From positions 67,442,626 through 67,506,625 of the forward strand of contig OW203761.1 in the NCBI GenBank assembly GCA_934045905.1: 64,000 nucleotides of DNA, in the 5' to 3' direction. The notes under the pieces were generated by a model that was not told the origin of the DNA, made no database searches, and saw nothing but the letters and a program-made list of their open reading frames with translations. Below, piece by piece: positions 13,686 through 26,623 of the stretch (the stretch's first letter is position 1; every line of letters begins with the position of its first letter). Position numbers and translations under genes: made by a program. This DNA is from Leuctra nigra. Lineage: Eukaryota; Arthropoda; Insecta; Plecoptera; Leuctridae.

Positions 13686-14812
13686 CACAAGCTTTAACCT
13701 CCATTGACTAAAAAATGGATGAAAACCTAGGAAATGAGGAAAATCTAAGGAACATTGTTAATTGTTACATTGTTACCTTTGTAGGCTAACCTACATTGTT
13801 GGTCAATATACATTGACAAAAAGTGGATGAAAACCTAGGAAATGATGAAAATCTAAGGAACATTGTTAATCGTTACATTGTTACCTTTGTAGGCTAACCT
13901 ACATTGTTGGTCAATATACATTGACAAAAAAATGGATGAAAATCTATCGGGGGTGGACCCATCAGCTTCTGAATAACACGAACAGTTCATTCCGGCGAAT
14001 CGGAGAGTCTGACATAAAAAAGTGTTTCTGCACTTTTTAAGCCTCTCACCATCTACTATATAGGGTAACGTTGTCAACTCTCTTAGAGTAATAGATTCGT
14101 CACAAAGTAGGAAACAAATAAAAAAATATCAATATGAGCTACTTCTAAAGTGGCACCCCCCTATTTTTATCGCATTTTCTTGAAGCCTACACAACGTTAT
14201 GCCGAGAAATGAAATAAAACACTTTTCGAAAATAATAGGCTTAACATTAACAAGTAAAAAAAATCTCCCCTCTGCCTCCTGGAGTCGCCCGACGTTGCCC
14301 GGTCAGATAATTTTATAATAAAGTTAGGTGAGGGTAGCTGACCCTTAACAAGCTCTAACCTACAGTGACAAAAAATTGATGAAAACCTATCAGGATTGTG
14401 CCCTTCTGCTTCTGAAGGACATAAACTAAGAAATGCGGCGTATCGGAGCGTCTGACAGAAAAAAGTGTTTCTGCACTTTTTAAGCCTCTCTCCATCATCT
14501 ATATGGTGTATCATTTTCAGCTCTCTAAGAGTTAAAAATTCGTCACAAAGTAGGAAACAAACAAAATTTTTTCAATATGAGCTATTTCTAAAGTGGCACC
14601 CCCCTGTTTTTATCGAATTTTCTTGAAGCCTACACAACGTTATGCCGAGAAATGTAATAAAACACTTTTCGAAAAAAAATAGGCTTAAAAATAAAATTAT
14701 AAAAAAGGAACCCCACTCTGCCCCCTTGGAGTCGCCCGACGCTGCCCTGTCAGATTATTATATAATAAAGTTAGGTTAATACAGGTTAGCGAAGCGAGCG
14801 TAGCTGACTCAT
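13686..14812 (+). repeat. Unit U13, short class
   Basis: 1127 bp, cassette absent, twin of U8. Private changes are CAGTTCATTCC near 13983 and GAGTTAAAAATTC near 14529. Half B is otherwise b2. Confidence 0.93.
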
Positions 14813-15967
14813 CACAAGCTTTAACCTCCATTGACTAAAAAATGGATGAAAACCTAGGAAATGAGGAAAATCTAAGGAACATTGTTAATTGTTACATTGT
14901 TACCTTTGTAGGCTAACCTACATTGTTGGTCAATATACATTGACAAAAAGTGGATGAAAACCTAGGAAATGATGAAAATCTAAGGAACATTGTTAATCGT
15001 TACATTGTTACCTTTGTAGGCTAACCTACATTGTTGGTCAATATACATTGACAAAAAAATGGATGAAAATCTATCGGGGGTGGACCCATCAGCTTCTGAA
15101 TAACACGAACAGTTAATTCCGGCGAATCGGAGAGTCTGACATAAAAAAGTGTTTCTGCACTTTTTAAGCCTCTCACCATCTACTATATAGGGTAACGTTG
15201 TCAACTCTCTTAGAGTAATAGATTCGTCACAAAGTAGGAAACAAATAAAAAAATATCAATATGAGCTACTTCTAAAGTGGCACCCCCCTATTTTTATCGC
15301 ATTTTCTTGAAGCCTACACAACGTTATGCCGAGAAATGAAATAAAACACTTTTCGAAAATAATAGGCTTAACATTAACATGTAAAAAAAAATCTCCCCTC
15401 TGCCTCCTGGAGTCGCCCGACGTTGCCCGGTCAGATAATTTTATAATACAGTTAGGTGAGGGTAGGTTAGCGAAGCGAGCGAAGCGAGCGTAGCTGACCC
15501 TTAACAAGCTCTAACCTACAGTGACAAAAAATTGATGAAAACCTATCAGGATTGTGCCCTTCTGCTTCTGAAGGACATAAACTAAGAAATGCGGCGTATC
15601 GGAGCGTCTGACAGAAAAAAGTGTTTCTGCACTTTTTAAGCCTCTCTCCATCATCTATATGGTGTATCATTTTCAGCTCTCTAAGAGTAATAGATTCGTC
15701 ACAAAGTAGGAAACAAACAAAATTTTTTCAATATGAGCTACTTCTAAAGTGGCACCCCCCTGTTTTTATCGAATTTTCTTGAAGCCTACACAACGTTATG
15801 CCGAGAAATGTAATAAAACACTTTTCGAAAAAAAATAGGCTTAAAAATAAAATTATAAAAAAGAACCCCACTCTGCCCCCTTGGAGTCGCCCGACGCTGC
15901 CCTGTCAGATTATTATATAATAAAGTTAGGTTAATACAGGTTAGCGAAGCGAGCGTAGCTGACTCAT
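14813..15967 (+). repeat. Unit U14, full length
   Basis: 1155 bp. Private AATACAGTTAGG near 15446 in half A. Half B is type b1. Confidence 0.93.
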
Positions 15968-17106
15968 CACAAGCTTTAACCTCCTTTGACTAAAAAATGG
16001 ATGAAAACCTAGGAAATGAGGAAAATCTAAGGAACATTGTTAATTGTTACATTGTTACCTTTGTAGGCTAACCTACATTGTTGGTCAATATACATTGACA
16101 AAAAGTGGATGAAAACCTAGGAAATGATGAAAATCTAAGGAACATTGTTAATCGTTACATTGTTACCTTTGTAGGCTAACCTACATTGTTGGTCAATATA
16201 CATTGACAAAAAAATGGATGAAAATCTATCGGGGGTGGACCCATCAGCTTCTGAATAACACGAACAGTTAATTCCGGCGAATCGGAGAGTCTGACATAAA
16301 AAAGTGTTTCTGCACTTTTTAAGCCTCTCACCATCTACTATATAGGGTAACGTTGTCAACTCTCTTAGAGTAATAGATTCGTCACAAAGAATATCAATAT
16401 GAGCTACTTCTAAAGTGGCACCCCCCTATTTTTATCGCATTTTCTTGAAGCCTACACAACGTTATGCCGAGAAATGAAATAAAACACTTTTCGAAAATAA
16501 TAGGCTTAACATTAACATGTAAAAAAAAATCTCCCCTCTGCCTCCTGGAGTCGCCCGACGTTGCCCGGTCAGATAATTTTATAATAAAGTTAGGTGAGGG
16601 TAGGTTAGCGAAGCGAGCGAAGCGAGCGTAGCTGACCCTTAACAAGCTCTAACCTACAGTGACAAAAAATTGATGAAAACCTATCAGGATTGTGCCCTTC
16701 TGCTTCTGAAGGACATAAACTAAGAAATGCGGCGTATCGGAGCGTCTGACAGAAAAAAGTGTTTCTGCACTTTTTAAGCCTCTCTCCATCATCTATATGG
16801 TGTATCATTTTCAGCTCTCTAAGAGTAAAAAATTCGTCACAAAGTAGGAAACAAACAAAATTTTTTCAATATGAGCTATTTCTAAAGTGGCACCCCCCTG
16901 TTTTTATCGAATTTTCTTGAAGCCTACACAACGTTATGCCGAGAAATGTAATAAAACACTTTTCGAAAAAAAATAGGCTTAAAAATAAAATTATAAAAAA
17001 GGAACCCCACTCTGCCCCCTTGGAGTCGCCCGACGCTGCCCTGTCAGATTATTATATAATAAAGTTAGGTTAATACAGGTTAGCGAAGCGAGCGTAGCTG
17101 ACTCAT
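15968..17106 (+). repeat. Unit U15, with a 17-bp deletion
   Basis: 1139 bp. Half A lacks 17 bp after GTCACAAAG at 16389, removing TAGGAAACAAATAAAAA. It also has a private CCTCCTTTGAC near 15981. Half B is type b2. Seen in one unit only. Confidence 0.94.
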
Positions 17107-18261
17107 CACAAGCTTTAACCTCCATTGACTAAAAAATGGATGAAAACCTAGGAAATGAGGAAAATCTAAGGAACATTGTTAATTGTTACATTGTTACCTT
17201 TGTAGGCTAACCTACATTGTTGGTCAATATACATTGACAAAAAGTGGATGATAACCTAGGAAATGATGAAAATCTAAGGAACATTGTTAATCGTTACATT
17301 GTTACCTTTGTAGGCTAACCTACATTGTTGGTCAATATACATTGACAAAAAAATGGATGAAAATCTATCGGGGGTGGACCCATCAGCTTCTGAATAACAC
17401 GAACAGTTAATTCCGGCGAATCGGAGAGTCTGACATAAAAAAGTGTTTCTGCACTTTTTAAGCCTCTCACCATCTACTATATAGGGTAACGTTGTCAACT
17501 CTCTTAGAGTAATAGATTCGTCACAAAGTAGGAAACAAATAAAAAAATATCAATATGAGCTACTTCTAAAGTGGCACCCCCCTATTTTTATCGCATTTTC
17601 TTGAAGCCTACACAACGTTATGCCGAGAAATGAAATAAAACACTTTTCGAAAATAATAGGCTTAACATTAACATGTAAAAAAAAATCTCCCCTCTGCCTC
17701 CTGGAGTCGCCCGACGTTGCCCGGTCAGATAATTTTATAATAAAGTTAGGTGAGGGTAGGTTAGCGAAGCGAGCGAAGCGAGCGTAGCTGACCCTTAACA
17801 AGCTCTAACCTACAGTGACAAAAAATTGATGAAAACCTATCAGGATTGTGCCCTTCTGCTTCTGAAGGACATAAACTAAGAAATGCGGCGTATCGGAGCG
17901 TCTGACAGAAAAAAGTGTTTCTGCACTTTTTAAGCCTCTCTCCATCATCTATATGGTGTATCATTTTCAGCTCTCTAAGAGTAATAGATTCGTCACAAAG
18001 TAGGAAACAAACAAAATTTTTTCAATATGAGCTACTTCTAAAGTGGCACCCCCCTGTTTTTATCGAATTTTCTTGAAGCCTACACAACGTTATGCCGAGA
18101 AATGTAATAAAACACTTTTCGAAAAAAAATAGGCTTAAAAATAAAATTATAAAAAAGAACCCCACTCTGCCCCCTTGGAGTCGCCCGACGCTGCCCTGTC
18201 AGATTATTATATAATAAAGTTAGGTTAATACAGGTTAGCGAAGCGAGCGTAGCTGACTCAT
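17107..18261 (+). repeat. Unit U16, full length
   Basis: 1155 bp. Private GATGATAACC near 17247 in subrepeat 2. Half B is type b1. Confidence 0.93.
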
Positions 18262-19416
18262 CACAAGCTTTAACCTCTATTGACTAAAAAATGGATGAAA
18301 ACCTAGGAAATGAGGAAAATCTAAGGAACATTGTTAATTGTTACATTGTTACCTTTGTAGGCTAACCTACATTGTTGGTCAATATACATTGACAAAAAGT
18401 GGATGAAAACCTAGGAAATGATGAAAATCTAAGGAACATTGTTAATCGTTACATTGTTACCTTTGTAGGCTAACCTACATTGTTGGTCAATATACATTGA
18501 CAAAAAAATGGATGAAAATCTATCGGGGGTGGACCCATCAGCTTCTGAATAACACGAACAGTTAATTCCGGCGAATCGGAGAGTCTGACATAAAAAAGTG
18601 TTTCTGCACTTTTTAAGCCTCTCACCATCTACTATATAGGGTAACGTTGTCAACTCTCTTAGAGTAATAGATTCGTCACAAAGTAGGAAACAAATAAAAA
18701 AATATCAATATGAGCTACTTCTAAAGTGGCACCCCCCTATTTTTATCGCATTTTCTTGAAGCCTACACAACGTTATGCCGAGAAATGAAATAAAACACTT
18801 TTCGAAAATAATAGGCTTAACATTAACATGTAAAAAAAAATCTCCCCTCTGCCTCCTGGAGTCGCCCGACGTTGCCCGGTCAGATAATTTTATAATAAAG
18901 TTAGGTGAGGGTAGGTTAGCGAAGCGAGCGAAGCGAGCGTAGCTGACCCTTAACAAGCTCTAACCTACAGTGACGAAAAATTGATGAAAACCTATCAGGA
19001 TTGTGCCCTTCTGCTTCTGAAGGACATAAACTAAGAAATGCGGCGTATCGTAGCGTCTGACAGAAAAAAGTGTTTCTGCACTTTTTAAGCCTCTCTCCAT
19101 CATCTATATGGTGTATCATTTTCAGCTCTCTAAGAGTAAAAAATTCGTCACAAAGTAGGAAACAAACAAAATTTTTTCAATATGAGCTATTTCTAAAGTG
19201 GCACCCCCCTGTTTTTATCGAATTTTCTTGAAGCCTACACAACGTTATGCCGAGAAATGTAATAAAACACTTTTCGAAAAAAATAGGCTTAAAAATAAAA
19301 TTATAAAAAAGGAACCCCACTCTGCCCCCTTGGAGTCGCCCGACGCTGCCCTGTCAGATTATTATATAATAAAGTTAGGTTAATACAGGTTAGCGAAGCG
19401 AGCGTAGCTGACTCAT
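18262..19416 (+). repeat. Unit U17, full length, G haplotype
   Basis: 1155 bp. The G haplotype is AACCTCTATTGAC at the start, CAGTGACGAAAAATTG at the start of half B, CGTATCGTAGCG, and a 7-A run after TTTTCG in half B. Shared only with U20 and U36. Half B is otherwise b2. Confidence 0.94.
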
Positions 19417-20543
19417 CACAAGCTTTAACCTCCATTGACTAAAAAATGGATGAAAACCTAGGAAATGAGGAAAATCTAAGGAACATTGTTAATTGTTACA
19501 TTGTTACCTTTGTAGGCTAACCTACATTGTTGGTCAATATACATTGACAAAAAGTGGATGAAAACCTAGGAAATGATGAAAATCTAAGGAACATTGTTAA
19601 TCGTTACATTGTTACCTTTGTAGGCTAACCTACATTGTTGGTCAATATACATTGACAAAAAAATGGATGAAAATCTATCGGGGGTGGACCCATCAGCTTC
19701 TGAATAACACGAACAGTTAATTCCGGCGAATCGGAGAGTCTGACATAAAAAAGTGTTTCTGCACTTTTTAAGCCTCTCACCATCTACTATATAGGGTAAC
19801 GTTGTCAACTCTCTTAGAGTAATAGATTCGTCACAAAGTAGGAAACAAATAAAAAAATATCAATATGAGCTACTTCTAAAGTGGCACCCCCCTATTTTTA
19901 TCGCATTTTCTTGAAGCCTACACAACGTTATGCCGAGAAATGAAATAAAACACTTTTCGAAAATAATAGGCTTAACATTAACATGTAAAAAAAAATCTCC
20001 CCTCTGCCTCCTGGAGTCGCCCGACGTTGCCCGGTCAGATAATTTTATAATAAAGTTAGGTGAGGATAGCTGACCCTTAACAAGCTCTAACCTACAGTGA
20101 CAAAAAATTGATGAAAACCTATCAGGATTGTGCCCTTCTGCTTCTGAAGGACATAAACTAAGAAATGCGGCGTATCGGAGCGTCTGACAGAAAAAAGTGT
20201 TTCTGCACTTTTTAAGCCTCTCTCCATCATCTATATGGTGTATCATTTTCAGCTCTCTAAGAGTAATAGATTCGTCACAAAGTAGGAAACAAACAAAATT
20301 TTTTCAATATGAGCTACTTCTAAAGTGGCACCCCCCTGTTTTTATCGAATTTTCTTGAAGCCTACACAACGTTATGCCGAGAAATGTAATAAAACACTTT
20401 TCGAAAAAAAATAGGCTTAAAAATAAAATTATAAAAAAGAACCCCACTCTGCCCCCTTGGAGTCGCCCGACGCTGCCCTGTCAGATTATTATATAATAAA
20501 GTTAGGTTAATACAGGTTAGCGAAGCGAGCGTAGCTGACTCAT
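19417..20543 (+). repeat. Unit U18, short class
   Basis: 1127 bp, cassette absent (GAGGATAG form), b1 half B. Twin of U21 at an offset of 3437 bp. Confidence 0.93.
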
Positions 20544-21698
20544 CACAAGCTTTAACCTCCATTGACTAAAAAATGGATGAAAACCTAGGAAATGAGGAAA
20601 ATCTAAGGAACATTGTTAATTGTTACATTGTTACCTTTGTAGGCTAACCTACATTGTTGGTCAATATACATTGACAAAAAAATGGATGAAAACCTAGGAA
20701 ATGATGAAAATCTAAGGAACATTGTTAATTGTTACATTGTTACCTTTGTAGGCTAACCTACATTGTTGGTCAATATACATTGACAAAAAAATGGATGAAA
20801 ATCTATCGGGGGTGGACCCATCAGCTTCTGAATAACACGAACAGTTAATTCCGGCGAATCGGAGAGTCTGACATAAAAAAGTGTTTCTGCACTTTTTAAG
20901 CCTCTCACCATCTACTATATAGGGTAACGTTGTCAACTCTCTTAGAGTAATAGATTCGTCACAAAGTAGGAAACAAATAAAAAAATATCAATATGAGCTA
21001 CTTCTAAAGTGGCACCCTCTATTTTTATCGCATTTTCTTGAAGCCTACACAACGTTATGCCGAGAAATGAAATAAAACACTTTTCGAAAATAATAGGCTT
21101 AACATTAACATGTAAAAAAAAATCTCCCCTCTGCCTCCTGGAGTCGCCCGACGTTGCCCGGTCAGATAATTTTATAATAAAGTTAGGTGAGGGTAGGTTA
21201 GCGAAGCGAGCGAAGCGAGCGTAGCTGACCCTTAACAAGCTCTAACCTACAGTGACAAAAAATTGATGAAAACCTATCAGGATTGTGCCCTTCTGCTTCT
21301 GAAGGACATAAACTAAGAAATGCGGCGTATCGGAGCGTCTGACAGAAAAAAGTGTTTCTGCACTTTTTAAGCCTCTCTCCATCATCTATATGGTGTATCA
21401 TTTTCAGCTCTCTAAGAGTAATAGATTCGTCACAAAGTAGGAAACAAACAAAATTTTTTCAATATGAGCTACTTCTAAAGTGGCACCCCCCTGTTTTTAT
21501 CGAATTTTCTTGAAGCCTACACAACGTTATGCCGAGAAATGTAATAAAACACTTTTCGAAAAAAAATAGGCTTAAAAATAAAATTATAAAAAAGAACCCC
21601 ACTCTGCCCCCTTGGAGTCGCCCGACGCTGCCCTGTCAGATTATTATATAATAAAGTTAGGTTAATACAGGTTAGCGAAGCGAGCGTAGCTGACTCAT
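20544..21698 (+). repeat. Unit U19, full length, X-type half A with b1 half B
   Basis: 1155 bp. X-type subrepeats and GGCACCCTCTATTT match U22 in half A, but half B is b1, unlike U22 (b2). The copied block therefore ends inside this unit, or half B was later converted. Confidence 0.93.
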
Positions 21699-22853
21699 CA
21701 CAAGCTTTAACCTCTATTGACTAAAAAATGGATGAAAACCTAGGAAATGAGGAAAATCTAAGGAACATTGTTAATTGTTACATTGTTACCTTTGTAGGCT
21801 AACCTACATTGTTGGTCAATATACATTGACAAAAAGTGGATGAAAACCTAGGAAATGATGAAAATCTAAGGAACATTGTTAATCGTTACATTGTTACCTT
21901 TGTAGGCTAACCTACATTGTTGGTCAATATACATTGACAAAAAAATGGATGAAAATCTATCGGGGGTGGACCCATCAGCTTCTGAATAACACGAACAGTT
22001 AATTCCGGCGAATCGGAGAGTCTGACATAAAAAAGTGTTTCTGCACTTTTTAAGCCTCTCACCATCTACTATATAGGGTAACGTTGTCAACTCTCTTAGA
22101 GTAATAGATTCGTCACAAAGTAGGAAACAAATAAAAAAATATCAATATGAGCTACTTCTAAAGTGGCACCCCCCTATTTTTATCGCATTTTCTTGAAGCC
22201 TACACAACGTTATGCCGAGAAATGAAATAAAACACTTTTCGAAAATAATAGGCTTAACATTAACATGTAAAAAAAAATCTCCCCTCTGCCTCCTGGAGTC
22301 GCCCGACGTTGCCCGGTCAGATAATTTTATAATAAAGTTAGGTGAGGGTAGGTTAGCGAAGCGAGCGAAGCGAGCGTAGCTGACCCTTAACAAGCTCTAA
22401 CCTACAGTGACGAAAAATTGATGAAAACCTATCAGGATTGTGCCCTTCTGCTTCTGAAGGACATAAACTAAGAAATGCGGCGTATCGTAGCGTCTGACAG
22501 AAAAAAGTGTTTCTGCACTTTTTAAGCCTCTCTCCATCATCTATATGGTGTATCATTTTCAGCTCTCTAAGAGTAAAAAATTCGTCACAAAGTAGGAAAC
22601 AAACAAAATTTTTTCAATATGAGCTATTTCTAAAGTGGCACCCCCCTGTTTTTATCGAATTTTCTTGAAGCCTACACAACGTTATGCCGAGAAATGTAAT
22701 AAAACACTTTTCGAAAAAAATAGGCTTAAAAATAAAATTATAAAAAAGGAACCCCACTCTGCCCCCTTGGAGTCGCCCGACGCTGCCCTGTCAGATTATT
22801 ATATAATAAAGTTAGGTTAATACAGGTTAGCGAAGCGAGCGTAGCTGACTCAT
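21699..22853 (+). repeat. Unit U20, full length, G haplotype
   Basis: 1155 bp. Carries every G-haplotype marker listed for U17 and lies exactly 3437 bp downstream of it. Confidence 0.94.
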
Positions 22854-23980
22854 CACAAGCTTTAACCTCCATTGACTAAAAAATGGATGAAAACCTAGGA
22901 AATGAGGAAAATCTAAGGAACATTGTTAATTGTTACATTGTTACCTTTGTAGGCTAACCTACATTGTTGGTCAATATACATTGACAAAAAGTGGATGAAA
23001 ACCTAGGAAATGATGAAAATCTAAGGAACATTGTTAATCGTTACATTGTTACCTTTGTAGGCTAACCTACATTGTTGGTCAATATACATTGACAAAAAAA
23101 TGGATGAAAATCTATCGGGGGTGGACCCATCAGCTTCTGAATAACACGAACAGTTAATTCCGGCGAATCGGAGAGTCTGACATAAAAAAGTGTTTCTGCA
23201 CTTTTTAAGCCTCTCACCATCTACTATATAGGGTAACGTTGTCAACTCTCTTAGAGTAATAGATTCGTCACAAAGTAGGAAACAAATAAAAAAATATCAA
23301 TATGAGCTACTTCTAAAGTGGCACCCCCCTATTTTTATCGCATTTTCTTGAAGCCTACACAACGTTATGCCGAGAAATGAAATAAAACACTTTTCGAAAA
23401 TAATAGGCTTAACATTAACATGTAAAAAAAAATCTCCCCTCTGCCTCCTGGAGTCGCCCGACGTTGCCCGGTCAGATAATTTTATAATAAAGTTAGGTGA
23501 GGATAGCTGACCCTTAACAAGCTCTAACCTACAGTGACAAAAAATTGATGAAAACCTATCAGGATTGTGCCCTTCTGCTTCTGAAGGACATAAACTAAGA
23601 AATGCGGCGTATCGGAGCGTCTGACAGAAAAAAGTGTTTCTGCACTTTTTAAGCCTCTCTCCATCATCTATATGGTGTATCATTTTCAGCTCTCTAAGAG
23701 TAATAGATTCGTCACAAAGTAGGAAACAAACAAAATTTTTTCAATATGAGCTACTTCTAAAGTGGCACCCCCCTGTTTTTATCGAATTTTCTTGAAGCCT
23801 ACACAACGTTATGCCGAGAAATGTAATAAAACACTTTTCGAAAAAAAATAGGCTTAAAAATAAAATTATAAAAAAGAACCCCACTCTGCCCCCTTGGAGT
23901 CGCCCGACGCTGCCCTGTCAGATTATTATATAATAAAGTTAGGTTAATACAGGTTAGCGAAGCGAGCGTAGCTGACTCAT
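22854..23980 (+). repeat. Unit U21, last short-class unit
   Basis: 1127 bp, cassette absent (GAGGATAG form), b1 half B. No unit downstream of this one in the window lacks the cassette. Confidence 0.94.
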
Positions 23981-25136
23981 CACAAGCTTTAACCTCCATT
24001 GACTAAAAAATGGATGAAAACCTAGGAAATGAGGAAAATCTAAGGAACATTGTTAATTGTTACATTGTTACCTTTGTAGGCTAACCTACATTGTTGGTCA
24101 ATATACATTGACAAAAAAATGGATGAAAACCTAGGAAATGATGAAAATCTAAGGAACATTGTTAATTGTTACATTGTTACCTTTGTAGGCTAACCTACAT
24201 TGTTGGTCAATATACATTGACAAAAAAATGGATGAAAATCTATCGGGGGTGGACCCATCAGCTTCTGAATAACACGAACAGTTAATTCCGGCGAATCGGA
24301 GAGTCTGACATAAAAAAGTGTTTCTGCACTTTTTAAGCCTCTCACCATCTACTATATAGGGTAACGTTGTCAACTCTCTTAGAGTAATAGATTCGTCACA
24401 AAGTAGGAAACAAATAAAAAAATATCAATATGAGCTACTTCTAAAGTGGCACCCTCTATTTTTATCGCATTTTCTTGAAGCCTACACAACGTTATGCCGA
24501 GAAATGAAATAAAACACTTTTCGAAAATAATAGGCTTAACATTAACATGTAAAAAAAAAATCTCCCCTCTGCCTCCTGGAGTCGCCCGACGTTGCCCGGT
24601 CAGATAATTTTATAATAAAGTTAGGTGAGGGTAGGTTAGCGAAGCGAGCGAAGCGAGCGTAGCTGACCCTTAACAAGCTTTAACCTACAGTGACAAAAAA
24701 TTGATGAAAACCTATCAGGATTGTGCCCTTCTGCTTCTGAAGGACATAAACTAAGAAATGCGGCGTATCGGAGCGTCTGACAGAAAAAAGTGTTTTTGCA
24801 CTTTTTAAGCCTCTCTCCATCATCTATATGGTGTATCATTTTCAGCTCTCTAAGAGTAAAAAATTCGTCACAAAGTAGGAAACAAACAAAATTTTTTCAA
24901 TATGAGCTATTTCTAAAGTGGCACCCCCCTGTTTTTATCGAATTTTCTTGAAGCCTACACAACGTTATGCCGAGAAATGTAATAAAACACTTTTCGAAAA
25001 AAATAGGCTTAAAAATAAAATTATAAAAAAGGAACCCCACTCTGCCCCCTTGGAGTCGCCCGACGCTGCCCTGTCAGATTATTATATAATAAAGTTAGGT
25101 TAATACAGGTTAGCGAAGCGAGCGTAGCTGACTCAT
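23981..25136 (+). repeat. Unit U22, full length, X-type half A
   Basis: 1156 bp. X-type, GGCACCCTCTATTT, b2 half B with GTGTTTTTGCAC near 24789. First unit of the eight-unit block copied at U40-U47. Confidence 0.93.
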
Positions 25137-26292
25137 CACAAGCTTTAACCTCCATTGACTAAAAAATGGATGAAAACCTAGGAAATGAGGAAAATCTAAG
25201 GAACATTGTTAATTGTTACATTGTTACCTTTGTAGGCTAACCTACATTGTTGGTCAATATACATTGACAAAAAGTGGATGAAAACCTCGGAAATGATGAA
25301 AATCTAAGGAACATTGTTAATCGTTACATTGTTACCTTTGTAGGCTAACCTACATTGTTGGTCAATATACATTGACAAAAAAATGGATGAAAATCTATCG
25401 GGGGTGGACCCATCAGCTTCTGAATAACACGAACAGTTAATTCCGGCGAATCGGAGAGTCTGACATAAAAAAGTGTTTCTGCACTTTTTAAGCCTCTCAC
25501 CATCTACTATATAGGGTAACGTTGTCAACTCTCTTAGAGTAATAGATTCGTCACAAAGTAGGAAACAAATAAAAAAATATCAATATAAGCTACTTCTAAA
25601 GTGGCACCCCCCTATTTTTATCGCATTTTCTTGAAGCCTACCCAACGTTATGCCGAGAAATGAAATAAAACACTTTTCGAAAATAATAGGCTTAACATTA
25701 ACATGTAAAAAAAAATCTCCCCTCTGCCTCCTGGAGTCGCCCGACGTTGCCCGGTCAGATAATTTTATAATAAAGTTAGGTGAGGGTAGGTTAGCGAAGC
25801 GAGCGAAGCGAGCGTAGCTGACCCTTAACAAGCTCTAACCTACAGTGACAAAAAATTGATGAAAACCTATCAGGATTGTGCCCATCTGCTTCTGAAGGAC
25901 ATAAACTAAGAAATGCGGCGTATCGGAGCGTCTGACAGAAAAAAGTGTTTCTGCACTTTTTAAGCCTCTCTCCATCATCTATATGGTGTATCATTTTCAG
26001 CTCTCTAAGAGTAAAAAATTCGTCACAAAGTAGGAAACAAACAAAATTTTTTCAATATGAGCTACTTCTAAAGTGGCACCCCCCTGTTTTTATCGAATTT
26101 TCTTGAAGCCTACACAACGTTATGCCGAGAAATGTAATAAAACACTTTTCGAAAAAAAATAGGCTTAAAAATAAAATTATAAAAAAGGAACCCCACTCTG
26201 CCCCCTTGGAGTCGCCCGACGCTGCCCTGTCAGATTATTATATAATAAAGTTAGGTTAATACAGGTTAGCGAAGCGAGCGTAGCTGACTCAT
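25137..26292 (+). repeat. Unit U23, full length, mosaic half B
   Basis: 1156 bp. Five substitutions occur only here and in U41: AACCTCGGAAATG, AATATAAGCTAC, CCTACCCAACG, TGCCCATCTGC, and a half B that combines the b2 GAGTAAAAAATTC with the b1 GAGCTACTTC and the b2 GGAACC. Confidence 0.94.
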
Positions 26293-26310
26293 CACAAGCT
26301 TTAACCTCCA

Positions 26311-26419
26311 TTGACTAAAAAATGGATGAAAACCTAGGAAATGAGGAAAATCTAAGGAACATTGTTAATTGTTACATTGTTACCTTTGTAGGCTAACCTA
26401 CATTGTTGGTCAATATACA
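26311..26419 (+). repeat. 108-bp-type subrepeat, copy 1 (reference unit)
   Basis: It begins TTGACTAAAAAATGGATG and is about 109 bp. It contains CCTAGGAAATGAGG, three ATTGTT elements and two adjacent inverted repeats. Copy 2 follows directly with few substitutions (GAGG to GATG, TAATTG to TAATCG). Confidence 0.92.
26387..26402. other. Inverted repeat TGTAGGCTAACCTACA
   Basis: Perfect 6-bp arms (TGTAGG/CCTACA) with loop CTAA. It occurs once in each 108-bp subrepeat, so twice per unit, and only in half A. Role unknown. Confidence 0.85.
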
Positions 26420-26424
26420 TTGAC
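26409..26424. other. Inverted repeat GTCAATATACATTGAC
   Basis: Perfect 6-bp arms (GTCAAT/ATTGAC) with loop ATAC. It lies six bases after the preceding inverted repeat, so each subrepeat has a tandem pair of short hairpins. U2, U6 and U10 carry GTCGAT in their first copy, which turns one pair into a mismatch. Confidence 0.85.
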
Positions 26425-26527
26425 AAAAAGTGGATGAAAACCTAGGAAATGATGAAAATCTAAGGAACATTGTTAATCGTTACATTGTTACCTTTGTAGG
26501 CTAACCTACATTGTTGGTCAATATACA
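26420..26527 (+). repeat. 108-bp-type subrepeat, copy 2 (reference unit)
   Basis: It begins TTGACAAAAAGTGGATG and is 108 bp here. In units U7, U11, U12, U19, U22 and U40 this start reads ACAAAAAAATGG and is 1 bp longer. A third, broken copy starts at 26528 with TTGACAAAAAAATGGATG but diverges after about 25 bp. That stub is the part that aligns with the start of half B. Confidence 0.92.
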
Positions 26528-26623
26528 TTGACAAAAAAATGGATGAAAATCTATCGGGGGTGGACCCATCAGCTTCTGAATAACACGAACAGTTAATTCC
26601 GGCGAATCGGAGAGTCTGACATA

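Larger units (their letters stand above)
18262..24450 (+). repeat. Tandem duplication of an about three-unit block (offset 3437 bp)
   Basis: U17, U18 and half A of U19 match U20, U21 and half A of U22, each pair at exactly 3437 bp. The block is marked by G haplotype, short class, then X-type. The match ends before half B of U19/U22 (b1 against b2). Confidence 0.9.
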
